Origin: Firmicutes bacterium UBA5493
GTDB lineage: Bacteria; Bacillota; Limnochordia; Darwinibacteriales; Darwinibacteriaceae
DNA length: 64,000 bases
Reading direction: 5' to 3'
Assembly (NCBI GenBank): GCA_002424045.1
Contig: DIPH01000020.1
Coordinates: 80,337-144,336 of the forward strand
Shown: positions 17,449 through 26,594 of the stretch, in pieces
Numbering within the stretch: position 1 is the stretch's first letter
Layout: the number at the start of each line of letters is the position of its first letter
The notes under the pieces: model-generated
Seen by the model: the letters and a program-made list of their open reading frames with translations, nothing else
What the model was told of the DNA's origin: nothing
The model's database searches: none
Program-made: the position numbers and the translations under genes

Positions 17449-18759
17449 ATGGACCTATTTGACCAGAGCTCTCTGAGGCATGCTAATGCCCCTTTAGCCG
17501 TGCGTATGCGGCCAGAATCCCTCGATGAATATGTGGGGCAAGAGCATATTCTAGGCGAAGGAAGACTATTGCGTAGAGCCATCACGGAGGATGTCCTTCG
17601 CTCCATTATTCTTTACGGGCCACCTGGGGTGGGCAAGACCACCTTGGGCTATGTGGTCTCCAAGACTACCAAAGGGGTTTTTGTTAATGTAAGCGCCACC
17701 ACTACTGGAGTGGCCGAACTGAAAAAGCTCGCTAGTGAAGCGAGAGATAGAAGGGCTTTTCATGGTCAACGAACAATTCTCTTTGTGGATGAGATTCAAA
17801 GGCTGAACAAGGGGCAACAGGATGTACTGTTGCCTGCCGTGGAACAAGGGGATCTGATCCTAATTGGCGCTACCACCGAAAACCCCTATTTCGAGGTAAA
17901 TGCCGCTTTACTCAGCCGCTCTCAGATCTACCAACTCAAGCCTTTGACAGCAGACGACCTATTAATGGTAGCTAGAAACGCCCTTCGGGCTCCTAGGGGC
18001 TTAGGTGAGATCAACTGCACGGTGTCGGAAGAAGCATTAGCACACCTAGCGCGCATCGCCAACGGAGATGCCCGGGTGCTTCTTAACAATTTAGAATTCG
18101 CGGTTTTGACCACATTACCGAACGAAGAAGGGATGCGGCGGGTGGATTTGGCCATAGCAGAGGAGGCCGCCCAGGCCCAGAGGGTGCGCTATGACAAGAG
18201 TGGGGATAACCACTATGATGTGATCTCCGCCTTTATCAAATCATTGCGGGGTAGTGACCCCGATGCCGCACTCTATTGGTATGCCCGCATGGTGTATGCC
18301 AGTGAAGATCCCCGCTTTATTGTACGTCGCCTTTTAGTTCATGCAGCGGAAGATGTGGGTATGGCAGATCCTACTGCGATACTCATGGCTCAGGCTGCAG
18401 GTTTTGCCTTAGAGTGGCTAGGTATGCCCGAAGCCCGTATACCTATAGCCCAAGCCATCATTTATATTGCGACCGCTCCAAAGAGTAACTCTGTCATCAC
18501 TGCAGTTGATGGTGCACTTGCCGCTGTGGAGAAGACTGGGGCTTATCCCGTTCCAACCCATCTGCGGGACGCACATTATGCCGGCGCAGCTAAACTAGGC
18601 CATGGTCAAGGGTATAAGTACCCCCACGACTATCCCCATCATTATGTTGCTCAAGACTATTTGCCCGAGAACATGGGGGATTATCAAGTGTACGTACCTT
18701 CAGATCAAGGACGCGAAAAAATCATCAAAGAACGCCTAGAATATTTCCGCAAGCGTTAA
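17449..18759 (+). CDS. rarA: Replication-associated recombination protein A (MgsA/RarA), AAA ATPase
   Basis: Clamp-loader-like AAA+ ATPase acting at stalled replication forks. The 436 residues have the RarA N-terminal MRPESLDEYVGQEHIL, Walker A GPPGVGKTT (about 56-64), Walker B ILFVDEIQRL, the sensor GATTENP, and the C-terminal MgsA tetramerisation region with DPDAALYWYARM and YKYPHDYPHHYV. AAGGAGG lies before the ATG. It forms a pair with tcdA and matches the yrvM-yrvN order of Bacillus. Confidence 0.95.
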   Translation: MDLFDQSSLRHANAPLAVRMRPESLDEYVGQEHILGEGRLLRRAITEDVLRSIILYGPPGVGKTTLGYVVSKTTKGVFVNVSATTTGVAELKKLASEARDRRAFHGQRTILFVDEIQRLNKGQQDVLLPAVEQGDLILIGATTENPYFEVNAALLSRSQIYQLKPLTADDLLMVARNALRAPRGLGEINCTVSEEALAHLARIANGDARVLLNNLEFAVLTTLPNEEGMRRVDLAIAEEAAQAQRVRYDKSGDNHYDVISAFIKSLRGSDPDAALYWYARMVYASEDPRFIVRRLLVHAAEDVGMADPTAILMAQAAGFALEWLGMPEARIPIAQAIIYIATAPKSNSVITAVDGALAAVEKTGAYPVPTHLRDAHYAGAAKLGHGQGYKYPHDYPHHYVAQDYLPENMGDYQVYVPSDQGREKIIKERLEYFRKR

Positions 18760-18786
18760 AACTGCCTATTGTCCACACCCGATTTG

Positions 18787-20310
18787 CTAATTATCATCGC
18801 CCATTCCATAATGATGGATAAACTTAAGTGCTACATCTAAAGCATCTTCAGACTGTACCCAGAAGTCAGGCAAGAATCCAATGCCCTCGCGGTCCACAAA
18901 TTCACCGGATTCCACATCTAACTTGAGATTTGTGCTCCAATGCGTCCCTATGTAGGAATTAGGCAATTTGCCTTTGACTGGGTCGCCCGCTATGCCTGAA
19001 GTATTCGTTCCTATAAAGACTACATTTTCTATCTGCCTCAAATATCTAACAAAACCCTCGCCAGCCGATGCAGACAATGAGTCCATGAGCACTACGACTT
19101 TTGTAGGATTCGAAATAGGGGCGGTTCCAGAGGATGATCGAACCCGGGACCAGCCAGTTTGCATGACAGGAAAAAGCGAGTCGATCATCCAACGAGGTTC
19201 GCCTTCCTTAGAATGTCTGGCCAAATGGCGGGTTGTATTTGTCCGCAATTGCACCCATACTTGGGCTGGAGCCTCGGCCCAATCGCCGATAAACCTATGC
19301 AACCAATGTTCGATGTTGCTAGTCAATCCGCCTGGGTTGGATCGTAAATCGATGATAAACACTTCTTCATTTCTAAGTTCAAGGGCATCGTCCAGAAATT
19401 GTCCCAATCCAGGGCCAACAAAACCGAATTGTTGCAGATCGATTACGGGTACCCCCTCAAGCTCATAACGCGTATAACTTCCATCGGGGATTTGTCTGGT
19501 TCTAACTTCTTTCTTTAATGGAACGAAATCCTTCCTTCTTGCATCCTTTGCACGCAAACTAATTTCTAGCCGTTCATGATCCGCCGCTCTGTTTTGTTCA
19601 TCCGCTAATATACCGATCCGATAGACAATTTCGCCTGACACGTTTAGTGATGGCCACAAGTATGGTTCTGCACTTTCACCATTTATTAGTTCTACGTATT
19701 CTCTGAGCTCATCTGTTTTTAGATAGTATCCATGATCATCCCTGAAGAACGCATAGTCGAAATTCATGTACATGCTTTGGGGTCGAAAATAGACCTGAGT
19801 CCCTATGGCAAAGTGGCCATCATTAATGAAGTTGAGGCAATCGTAGATCAGGTTATCGAGTGCTGCTCAGGGAAACTCATCAGGGAACTCTGTTTGCAGT
19901 TCTTCTATCATCCTCTGTTTTGCCATCTGAAAGCGCTCGTCACCTCCAAAATACTGATAGCCTGCATATCCGTATTTCAAGAGTGAAAACAGATGTTCAA
20001 CATCTTCCAAGGCCTCTTGCTTAGATATTATTCTCTTCGGAAGCCCGAAACCCAGGGCTTCTCGATGCGGGGCTGGTTCATCAACCAATGAACCGAAGGG
20101 GTAGAGGAATTTTGCGAATTCATCTTTCATTGCTTCCATGTCAAGATCTCGGTCATACCCTGGACGATTTAGGTTGGTAATTTTCTGAACATCTTCATCC
20201 CAATTGGCGCGCCCTTGCCCCCAGGCATAGACCCGTAACGAGAAGCATAGTGCCAAAGACATGAGGACAACGGCAACCATTAGCCACTTACCCAACGCAC
20301 CTCTTTCCAT
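18787..20310 (-). pseudogene. S41-family (C-terminal processing/tricorn-like) peptidase gene interrupted by one in-frame TGA
   Basis: Read on the minus strand, a 507-codon frame is continuous from ATG 20310 to the stop at 18787 except for a TGA at 19869-19867 after codon 147. The frame does not shift: 31 sense codons link the TGA to the ATG at 19773. The first part has an N-terminal membrane segment (about 8-28). The second has S41 features: IIDLRSNPGG, then SLSASAGEGFVRYL with the likely catalytic serine, and FIGTNTSG. TGG to TGA (Trp to stop) is the simplest change. Either the gene is newly inactivated, it is read through at low level, or the base call is wrong. A truncated 328-residue product from 19773 would lack the export signal. 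No codon or frame decay is visible elsewhere. Confidence 0.75.
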
Positions 20311-20400
20311 GCATACTCATCCCTTTCACTTTATCGTTAATTGCCATATTTTGTCTACTTCTGTGTCATCCACACTATTCCTCTTTTGAACTCCAAGGCG

Positions 20401-20430
20401 TTGACAGTTAAGCTAGCGTTGTGCTATCAT
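20401..20430 (+). promoter_or_regulatory. Sigma-A promoter for the Rrf2-iscS-iscU operon
   Basis: Perfect TTGACA (20401-20406), an 18-base spacer and TATCAT (20425-20430), with about 50 bases of leader before the Rrf2-family start. Confidence 0.8.
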
Positions 20431-20442
20431 AAACTCGTATTC

Positions 20443-20456
20443 AATTCCTACGAATT
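20443..20456. promoter_or_regulatory. Possible Rrf2-family operator
   Basis: Inverted repeat AATTC-CTAC-GAATT, placed at roughly +6 to +20 relative to the start expected from the -10 box. This is a natural site for autorepression by the downstream Rrf2 protein. It is inferred from position and symmetry only. Confidence 0.4.
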
Positions 20457-20487
20457 TAGTGGGAAATGAATTAGAGGAGAGTGTTTT

Positions 20488-20928
20488 ATGAGAGTATCCA
20501 CAAGGGGGGAGTACGGGGTTCGAGCCATGTTTGATTTGGCTCTCCATTTCGGATCAGGACCAATTGCTCTGAAGACAATAGCGGAGCGACAGCGAATCTC
20601 AGAAAGCTACCTAGAACAGCTTATGGCAGCCCTGCGCAAGGCGGGGCTAGTGACAAGCAAACGTGGAGCCCAAGGAGGCTACGAGTTAGCGGCTACTCCC
20701 ACCAATGTAACAATTGGAGAGATTATCCGGGTTCTAGAAGGACCTATTACTCCTTTGGATTGCCTGGAGACCGATACGGGGACGGGACCTTATTGCCAGG
20801 CTCCAGATCGCTGTGTATTGCGCAGTCTTTGGAAAGAGCTCCAAGATAGTATGACACAGGTACTTGATAATACGACATTAGAAGATTTAAGGCAGGAAGC
20901 CTACAGACTCGAGGTGGCGGAACAATAA
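20488..20928 (+). CDS. Rrf2-family transcriptional regulator (IscR/CymR type)
   Basis: Winged-helix regulator, 146 residues. The N-terminal MRVSTRGEYGVRAM, QRISESYLEQL and KRGAQGGYEL match the Rrf2 DNA-binding domain. Three cysteines at 92, 103 and 109 sit where IscR binds its [2Fe-2S] cluster (IscR spacing is CX5CX5C; here CX10CX5C). By contrast, Bacillus CymR has no such cysteine triad and senses via CysK. Position directly before iscS-iscU and the cysteines favour an Fe-S-sensing role. It is coupled to iscS by the TAATG overlap. Confidence 0.85.
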   Translation: MRVSTRGEYGVRAMFDLALHFGSGPIALKTIAERQRISESYLEQLMAALRKAGLVTSKRGAQGGYELAATPTNVTIGEIIRVLEGPITPLDCLETDTGTGPYCQAPDRCVLRSLWKELQDSMTQVLDNTTLEDLRQEAYRLEVAEQ

Positions 20929-22085
20929 TGAGTGCAATTTATATGGATCATGCTGCGACTACTCCAGTACGACCAGAAGTTGTGGAAGCAATGTTGCCCT
21001 ATTTTAGCTTTGAATTTGGAAATGCGTCCAGTGTATATGGTTGGGGCCGACGAGCTCACCAAGCACTAGATGGAGCTCGTGACACGGTGAGCAAGTTGCT
21101 AGGAGCTCAAGCCAATGAGATCATCTTTACATCAGGGGGTTCCGAAGGAGCGAATCTTGCTATCAAAGGTGTAGCCTGGGCTTATCAAACGAAGGGTAAG
21201 CATATTATCACAAGTGCAATAGAGCATCATGCCGTACTTGATACAGTATTGTGGCTTAAAAAGCATGGATTCGAAGTAACAATCTTACCCGTCGATGAAG
21301 AAGGGCTCGTAAGTCCTGTCGAGATAGAGAAGGCGTTGCGCCCCGATACCATTTTAGTTTCCATTATGCATGCCAATAACGAAGTGGGAACCATTCAGCC
21401 AATCAAAGAAATAGGGACCATTGTTCGCAAGCACGGTGCTCATTTCCATACCGATGCAGTGCAGACCGCAGGTGTCTTAGATATCAATGTAGAGGATCTG
21501 GGCGTTGATTTGCTGTCCTTATCGGGTCATAAGCTTTATGGTCCTAAAGGCGTTGGAGCCCTCTATGTTCGCAAAGGCGTTCGACTGGACCCCTTGATTC
21601 ATGGCGGAGCACAGGAAAGACGCCGCAGGGCTGGTACCGAAAATGTGGCTGGCATCGTGGGTTTGGCAAAAGCGTTTGAACTGGCTCGAGTGGAGCGACT
21701 TCAGGAAAATGAACGGCTGATTAAGCTCCGCGATCGCTTGATCGAGGGCGTACGGAAGATACCCTTTACCAAGGTTAATGGTAGCTTGGTTCAGCGTCTT
21801 CCTAACAATGTGAATGTTTGTTTTCAATACATTGAAGGCGAGTCCATGCTACTCAATCTCGACTTGAAGGGTATTGCAGCCTCCAGTGGGTCAGCATGTA
21901 CCTCCGGGTCGTTGGATCCATCCCATGTCCTTTTAGCTATGGGTTTGACTCATGAGATTGCCCACGGCTCTCTCCGCCTTACCTTGGGTCGTGAGAACAC
22001 CGAGGCGGAAATTGATTTTGTGCTGCAGGAAATACCGGTTATCGTGGAGCGTCTGCGCGAGATGTCGCCGCTCTATCAAGGATAG
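20928..22085 (+). CDS. iscS: Cysteine desulfurase (IscS/NifS family)
   Basis: PLP enzyme that takes sulfur from cysteine for Fe-S clusters and thiolated tRNA. The 385 residues show MDHAATTPVRPEV at the N-terminus, SIMHANNEVG, the PLP-lysine motif LSGHKLYGPKG (about 200-210) and the catalytic cysteine loop SSGSACTSGS near 325. The long SSGSACTSGS loop is of the IscS/NifS type rather than SufS. It overlaps the regulator gene by one base and is followed 11 bases later by the scaffold gene. Confidence 0.94.
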   Translation: MSAIYMDHAATTPVRPEVVEAMLPYFSFEFGNASSVYGWGRRAHQALDGARDTVSKLLGAQANEIIFTSGGSEGANLAIKGVAWAYQTKGKHIITSAIEHHAVLDTVLWLKKHGFEVTILPVDEEGLVSPVEIEKALRPDTILVSIMHANNEVGTIQPIKEIGTIVRKHGAHFHTDAVQTAGVLDINVEDLGVDLLSLSGHKLYGPKGVGALYVRKGVRLDPLIHGGAQERRRRAGTENVAGIVGLAKAFELARVERLQENERLIKLRDRLIEGVRKIPFTKVNGSLVQRLPNNVNVCFQYIEGESMLLNLDLKGIAASSGSACTSGSLDPSHVLLAMGLTHEIAHGSLRLTLGRENTEAEIDFVLQEIPVIVERLREMSPLYQG

Positions 22086-22096
22086 GAGGTAGCAAA

Positions 22097-22480
22097 ATGT
22101 ATTCAGACAAAGTAATGGATCATTTCACAAATCCGCGCAACGTTGGGGAGATCGCCGATGCCAATGGTGTAGGTGAAGTAGGGAACGCTCGTTGTGGCGA
22201 TATCATGAAACTTTGGATCAAAGTGGAAGAAGACGTAATCACAGATATTAAGTTCAAGACTTTTGGCTGTGGTGCCGCGATTGCGACTTCCAGTATTATT
22301 ACGGAAATGGCCATTGGTAAGACGATTGCTGAAGCTGAACAAATTACCAATCAACAAGTAGCAGAAGAATTGCACGGGCTTCCTTCTGTCAAGATGCATT
22401 GCTCAAATCTCGCAGCCGAGGCTTTAGCGGCTGCAATCGAAGATTATCGCAAAAACGCTACAACCAATTCAGCCTCATAG
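22097..22480 (+). CDS. iscU: Fe-S cluster scaffold protein IscU/NifU N-terminal type
   Basis: Scaffold on which iron and sulfide are assembled, working with IscS. The 127 residues contain the three conserved cysteines: NARCGD (about 35), FGCGAAIATSS (about 59) and MHCSNLAAEAL (about 100). A GGAGGT site precedes the ATG. It is the last gene of the operon, with a strong terminator right after it. Confidence 0.94.
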   Translation: MYSDKVMDHFTNPRNVGEIADANGVGEVGNARCGDIMKLWIKVEEDVITDIKFKTFGCGAAIATSSIITEMAIGKTIAEAEQITNQQVAEELHGLPSVKMHCSNLAAEALAAAIEDYRKNATTNSAS

Positions 22481-22488
22481 TCTATCAC

Positions 22489-22520
22489 ATCACCGAGTTA
22501 AGAGCTCGGTGATTTTTTTT
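22489..22520 (+). terminator. Rho-independent terminator of the isc operon
   Basis: ATCACCGAG (22489-22497) pairs with CTCGGTGAT (22505-22513), followed by eight T. Confidence 0.93.
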
Positions 22521-22570
22521 GTCTGAATTGGAGAAGCTAAAGTTTAGAAAACCAAACGAGGTGATTTGCA

Positions 22571-22747
22571 TTGGCCAATGGTCGAAACATGATGATAATG
22601 GGTTTAGTTGGTCTGGCCTTAGGCATTTATGTAGGAAATACCATGAAAACTGGGTCCGTTTCTAGACGCGTTCGTTCTACGGGTAGGACCCTGGTAAGAA
22701 AAGCCCGGGGCCAAGTGGAGCAACAGCTAAATAACTGGATGGACTAA
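22571..22747 (+). CDS. Small basic membrane protein (58 aa), YtxH-like
   Basis: A short open frame starting at TTG 22571 after GAGGTGAT (seven-base spacing). The protein has one Gly-rich hydrophobic segment (about 7-22) and a basic C-terminal tail (RRVRSTGRTLVRKARGQ). The layout resembles tiny YtxH-type membrane proteins of Firmicutes, but I cannot assign a family with confidence. It stops five bases before the AI-2E-type permease gene, so the two are probably co-expressed. It is too short for many gene finders. Confidence 0.6.
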   Translation: MANGRNMMIMGLVGLALGIYVGNTMKTGSVSRRVRSTGRTLVRKARGQVEQQLNNWMD

Positions 22748-22752
22748 GGACA

Positions 22753-23769
22753 GTGTCAAAACGGGTCTGGTGGGGATTCATTCTCCTAAGTGTACTCGCT
22801 CTTCTTTACCGGGTCAGGACTGTACTGACCCCTTTCTTATTCGCGATCCTCATTGCTTACATTCTATATCCCATGGTGGTGGCTGTAGAAAAAAGGGGGG
22901 CCTCCCGGATTGTGGCTATCCTTGTTGTCTATGCCATTTTTGGAGTGCTGGTAGGAGTGACATTTTGGATTGTTATGCCTAGTCTCCTGAGGGACTTGGA
23001 GGAAATAGCCCGTAAGTTGCCTGAGCAGGCCTCACAGTTGGAGGGCTTTGGTCAAGACGCTGTAGGCTTTTTTCGGCGCATTCAGCTCCCGTCTACAGTA
23101 CGTGATGGTCTAGCCATTATCATGGAACGTATTCAGGTGGCAACGGAGGCGCTTGCTGGGAGACTCATGGAGATGCTTATGGCTGCTTTTACCCACATTA
23201 TCGCACTCGTTATCTCCCCTGTTCTGGCTTTTTACTTTCTCCGGGACCACCAGGCCATGCGGGAAAGTGCCCTCAGATACATTCCTGCTGCCCATAGGGG
23301 AGATGCCCTTTATATTATGCAGGAAATTAATTCTGCCCTAAATGGATTCTTCCGGGGACAAATTTTGGTTTGTCTTTTCGTGGGTTTGTTCATTTATGGA
23401 GGACTCTACTTCTTAGGCATACCTTATGCACCTTTTATCGGGTTTTTGGCTGGACTGTTTGACATTATCCCCTATTTTGGCCCCGTTTTGGGATTCCTTC
23501 CCGCAGCAGCTTTGGCCCTCTCCAAATCGCCCCTCACCGTTTTGTGGGTTTTTCTCCTATTTGTCGCTGCCAACCAGATTGAAAATGCTATTATTTCTCC
23601 AAAGATCATTGGGGATCGTGTGGGTCTGCATCCCTTGGCCGTGATTTTTGCGGTTTTTGTGGGAGCTAATCTAATGGGCATCATTGGTATGCTCCTGGCT
23701 ATTCCTGTGGCGGCCATGATACGTGTTATTCTGGCCTTCTTTTTTCTGCGCCGACCCCAAGCCCAGTGA
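22753..23769 (+). CDS. AI-2E/PerM-family membrane transporter
   Basis: Integral membrane protein (338 residues, about seven or eight hydrophobic segments) of the AI-2 exporter/PerM superfamily. Family signs are the two N-terminal helices, the amphipathic middle part, GFLAGLFDIIPYFGPVLG (about 230-250) and NQIENAIISPKIIGDRVGLHP. Members export autoinducer-2 or move Na+ for H+, so the substrate here is open. It starts at GTG 22753 with a weak, close AAGGA, which suggests translational coupling to the small gene before it. The same gene precedes alaS in Bacillus and Clostridium. Confidence 0.88.
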   Translation: MSKRVWWGFILLSVLALLYRVRTVLTPFLFAILIAYILYPMVVAVEKRGASRIVAILVVYAIFGVLVGVTFWIVMPSLLRDLEEIARKLPEQASQLEGFGQDAVGFFRRIQLPSTVRDGLAIIMERIQVATEALAGRLMEMLMAAFTHIIALVISPVLAFYFLRDHQAMRESALRYIPAAHRGDALYIMQEINSALNGFFRGQILVCLFVGLFIYGGLYFLGIPYAPFIGFLAGLFDIIPYFGPVLGFLPAAALALSKSPLTVLWVFLLFVAANQIENAIISPKIIGDRVGLHPLAVIFAVFVGANLMGIIGMLLAIPVAAMIRVILAFFFLRRPQAQ

Positions 23770-23800
23770 CAGTTCAGAGGTTACCGAGCAACGGCCTGTG

Positions 23801-23829
23801 TTGACAAGGGGACAGCGGTTCGGTAATAT
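23801..23829 (+). promoter_or_regulatory. Sigma-A promoter for alaS
   Basis: TTGACA (23801-23806), exactly 17 bases, then TAATAT (23824-23829). The leader to the ATG would be about 58 bases. Confidence 0.85.
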
Positions 23830-23867
23830 TGAGGTAATCAGGGGAGAGCTTTGCCCTGCGCAGAAAT

Positions 23868-23893
23868 GGGGGGAACCGCGCTAGCGGTATGTT
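23868..23893 (+). promoter_or_regulatory. Hairpin between ribosome site and start codon of alaS
   Basis: The only G-rich ribosome site (GGGGGG, 23868-23873) is about 20 bases from the ATG, too far for normal initiation. Between them is a perfect hairpin ACCGC-GCTA-GCGGT (23875-23888). If it forms, it would bring the site to within working distance, or be a target for control. A second possible stem (CAGGG/CCCTG, about 23839-23858) lies upstream. Confidence 0.4.
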
Positions 23894-26548
23894 ATGAAGA
23901 ACACCACAGTCACGGCTGATCAGATTCGTACTATGTTTTTGGAATTTTTTGCAAGCAAGGACCATCGCATTTTGCCGAGTGCGTCTTTAATTCCCCACGG
24001 GGATCCCACGTTACTGTTGACAGTTGCAGGGATGGTGCCCTTTAAACGCCAGTTCTTAGGTCTAGAGAAACCTGTCCATCCTAGGGTGGCCACAAGCCAG
24101 AAGTGCATTCGAACTGGCGATATCGACAACGTGGGTAAGACTGATCGCCATGGTACCTTTTTTGAGATGCTGGGGAATTTCTCTTTCGGTGACTATTTCA
24201 AGAAGGAAATTATCCCCTGGAGCTGGGAGTTTGTCGTTGAGCATTTGCACTTGCCCCCTGAAAAACTATGGGTCACCATCTATCTCGATGATGACGAAGC
24301 TTATGAGATTTGGCATAAAGATGTGGGTGTGCCTGCCGAACGCATTGTGCGTCTGGGCAAAGAGGACAACTTCTGGGAGACGGGCTCAGGTCCCTGTGGG
24401 CCGTGCTCGGAGATTCATATCGATCGAGGTATAGAGTTCGGTTGTGGCGACCCAGATTGTAAACCTGGGTGTGATTGCGATCGCTATTTTGAATTCTGGA
24501 ACCTCGTTTTCATTCAGTTCCATCAAGATGGAGATACATATACACCTTTGGAAAAAAAGAGTATCGACACCGGTATGGGCTTAGAGCGAGTGGCAGCCCT
24601 TTTACAGGGAAGGACAAGCATATTTGAAGTGGACAATCTCCGCCCCGTTCTTGATGGGGTAGGGCAGCTTGCAGGTGTTGTGTATGGAGGCAACGCCCAA
24701 AGGGATGTATCTTTGAGGGTGGTCGCGGATCACGTGCGGGCTGTAACGTTTCTGATCGCAGATGGCGTTTTGCCCAGTAATGAGGGGAGAGGTTATGTTC
24801 TGCGTCGGCTGATACGCAGAGCTATTCGCCATGGTCGCTTGCTCGGTATTCGTGATCCATTTTTGAATCCAGTGGTGGCTTGGGTTATTGAGCAGATGAA
24901 GGGCGCCTATCCCGAGCTGTTAGAGCGGGAAGACTATATCTACAAAGTGGTTGGACTAGAGGAACAGCGGTTTAGTGAAACCTTAGAGCAGGGTATGCGC
25001 CTTTTGCAGGAACTAGCCCAAAAGGCAAGAAAAGCAGGGATCACCGAAATTGCAGGCAAAGACGCCTTTCAGCTTTATGACACCTTTGGGTTTCCCATTG
25101 ATTTGACCCGAGAGATTTTGGCTGATGATGGCTTTACTGTAGACGAAGCAGGCTTTCAGGAAGCCATGGAAGCCCAGAGGGAGCGTGCTAGAAAGTCTCG
25201 GACTGCCCATGGTTATCTAGACAGCAGTCTAGCTGTATACACAGAATTAGCTGGGACGGTTGCAACGGAGTTCGTAGGCTATGAACAAGATGAAGTAAAC
25301 ACCCAAGTTGTGGGGATTATTGTGGATGATCACGCGGTGGACAAGGCTGATTGTGGTGTGAAAGTTGCGGTGATCCTGGAGAGAACCCCGTTTTATGCCG
25401 AAGGTGGTGGCCAGGTAGCCGATGAAGGTCTCATTAAAACGGAAACCGGTTTGGTGCGCATCACCGACGTTCGAAGGCCAGTCAAGGGTCTAATTAGTCA
25501 TCTCGGAGTCGTAGAAGAGGGTTCTATAGCTATAGGAAGTAGCGCCAGGGCGGTTATTGGGACAGATCACCGCCAAGAGACTGCGCGCCATCATACTGCG
25601 ACCCACCTTCTACATCGTGCCCTCAAAGATATTTTGGGCGATCATGTGAACCAGGCTGGGTCCTACGTGGGGCCTGAGCGTCTGCGTTTTGACTTCACGC
25701 ATTTCCAAGCTGTGAGTGACGCAGAGATCAGGCGCATTGAAGACCAGGTAAACGGCGAGATCTTGCGCAACTCTCCTGTTGTTCCCACGATTACGGACTT
25801 GGAAAGCGCGAAGAAACAAGGTGCCATGGCGTTATTTGGGGAGAAGTACGAACAAGAGGTGCGCGTGGTGCAAGTCGGCGAGCACTCCCTTGAACTCTGT
25901 GGAGGCACCCATGTGAGTTCTACAGGGGAGATTGGGTTCTTTAAAATACTCTCAGAGGGAAGCGTGGCTGCAGGGGTGCGAAGGGTTGAGGCGGTCGTGG
26001 GTTCAGAAGCGGTAGCCCATATTCGCAGCCAGGATATGATTTTGGCCGAACTCCAGTCAATACTACAGGTTTCGGCTGAAGAGTTGTCTGACCAAGTAGA
26101 AAGACTGCTTGAGACCAATCGCAGGCTCGAGAAGGAAATTTCCAACGTAAAGAAACAAAACGTCCTAGGAGCGCTAGACTCCCTAGTAGAGGGTGCCGAA
26201 AAGGTAGGCGACGCTTTTCTTGTGGTGGCAGAAGTGGACGCTGAGCAAGCAGAAGACTTGCGCACCTTGGGGGATCGCATTCGAGATCGCCTTGATCCAG
26301 TGGTAATTTTACTGGGTTCCAAGGGCCAAGATAAGGTATTACTGCTTAGTATGGTTTCAAAGTCCATGACCCAAAAAGGCCTTCATGCTGGCAATGCTGT
26401 GAAGCAGGCAGCCCAAATCTGCGGAGGTGGAGGAGGCGGTAGGCCCGATATGGCTCAGGCCGGCGGTCGTCTACCTGAAAAGCTCCCTGAGGCATTGGAG
26501 AAGAGTCGCGAGTTCTTTAGAGCACAATTGGAGGGAATCAACGAGTAG
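23894..26548 (+). CDS. alaS: Alanyl-tRNA synthetase
   Basis: Class II synthetase charging tRNA-Ala with built-in editing. The 884 residues contain the catalytic core (RTGDIDNVGKTDRHGTFFEMLGNFSFGDYF), a CxxC-rich insert (CGDPDCKPGCDCD), the editing-domain zinc ligands HHTATH and CGGTH, a coiled-coil region (about 730-760) and the Gly-rich C-terminal C-Ala domain (CGGGGGGRPDMAQAGG). The protein is full length. It is transcribed from its own promoter and probably leads the following ireB-degV-AKR-ruvX run. Confidence 0.97.
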   Translation: MKNTTVTADQIRTMFLEFFASKDHRILPSASLIPHGDPTLLLTVAGMVPFKRQFLGLEKPVHPRVATSQKCIRTGDIDNVGKTDRHGTFFEMLGNFSFGDYFKKEIIPWSWEFVVEHLHLPPEKLWVTIYLDDDEAYEIWHKDVGVPAERIVRLGKEDNFWETGSGPCGPCSEIHIDRGIEFGCGDPDCKPGCDCDRYFEFWNLVFIQFHQDGDTYTPLEKKSIDTGMGLERVAALLQGRTSIFEVDNLRPVLDGVGQLAGVVYGGNAQRDVSLRVVADHVRAVTFLIADGVLPSNEGRGYVLRRLIRRAIRHGRLLGIRDPFLNPVVAWVIEQMKGAYPELLEREDYIYKVVGLEEQRFSETLEQGMRLLQELAQKARKAGITEIAGKDAFQLYDTFGFPIDLTREILADDGFTVDEAGFQEAMEAQRERARKSRTAHGYLDSSLAVYTELAGTVATEFVGYEQDEVNTQVVGIIVDDHAVDKADCGVKVAVILERTPFYAEGGGQVADEGLIKTETGLVRITDVRRPVKGLISHLGVVEEGSIAIGSSARAVIGTDHRQETARHHTATHLLHRALKDILGDHVNQAGSYVGPERLRFDFTHFQAVSDAEIRRIEDQVNGEILRNSPVVPTITDLESAKKQGAMALFGEKYEQEVRVVQVGEHSLELCGGTHVSSTGEIGFFKILSEGSVAAGVRRVEAVVGSEAVAHIRSQDMILAELQSILQVSAEELSDQVERLLETNRRLEKEISNVKKQNVLGALDSLVEGAEKVGDAFLVVAEVDAEQAEDLRTLGDRIRDRLDPVVILLGSKGQDKVLLLSMVSKSMTQKGLHAGNAVKQAAQICGGGGGGRPDMAQAGGRLPEKLPEALEKSREFFRAQLEGINE

Positions 26549-26594
26549 TTCGAGAATAGAATTAAAGAGAAGTTGTGTGAAAGGGAGGGATACC

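Noticed and set aside
19867..19869. Selenocysteine at the in-frame TGA of the S41 gene
   Set aside because: No SECIS-like stem at the right distance downstream and no selA/selB/selC in the window. The nearby residues are not a redox motif.
23824..23893. T-box riboswitch before alaS
   Set aside because: Only the GGAACCGCG-like end is present. The leader from the promoter is about 58 bases, too short for stem I and the specifier loop, and there is no terminator.
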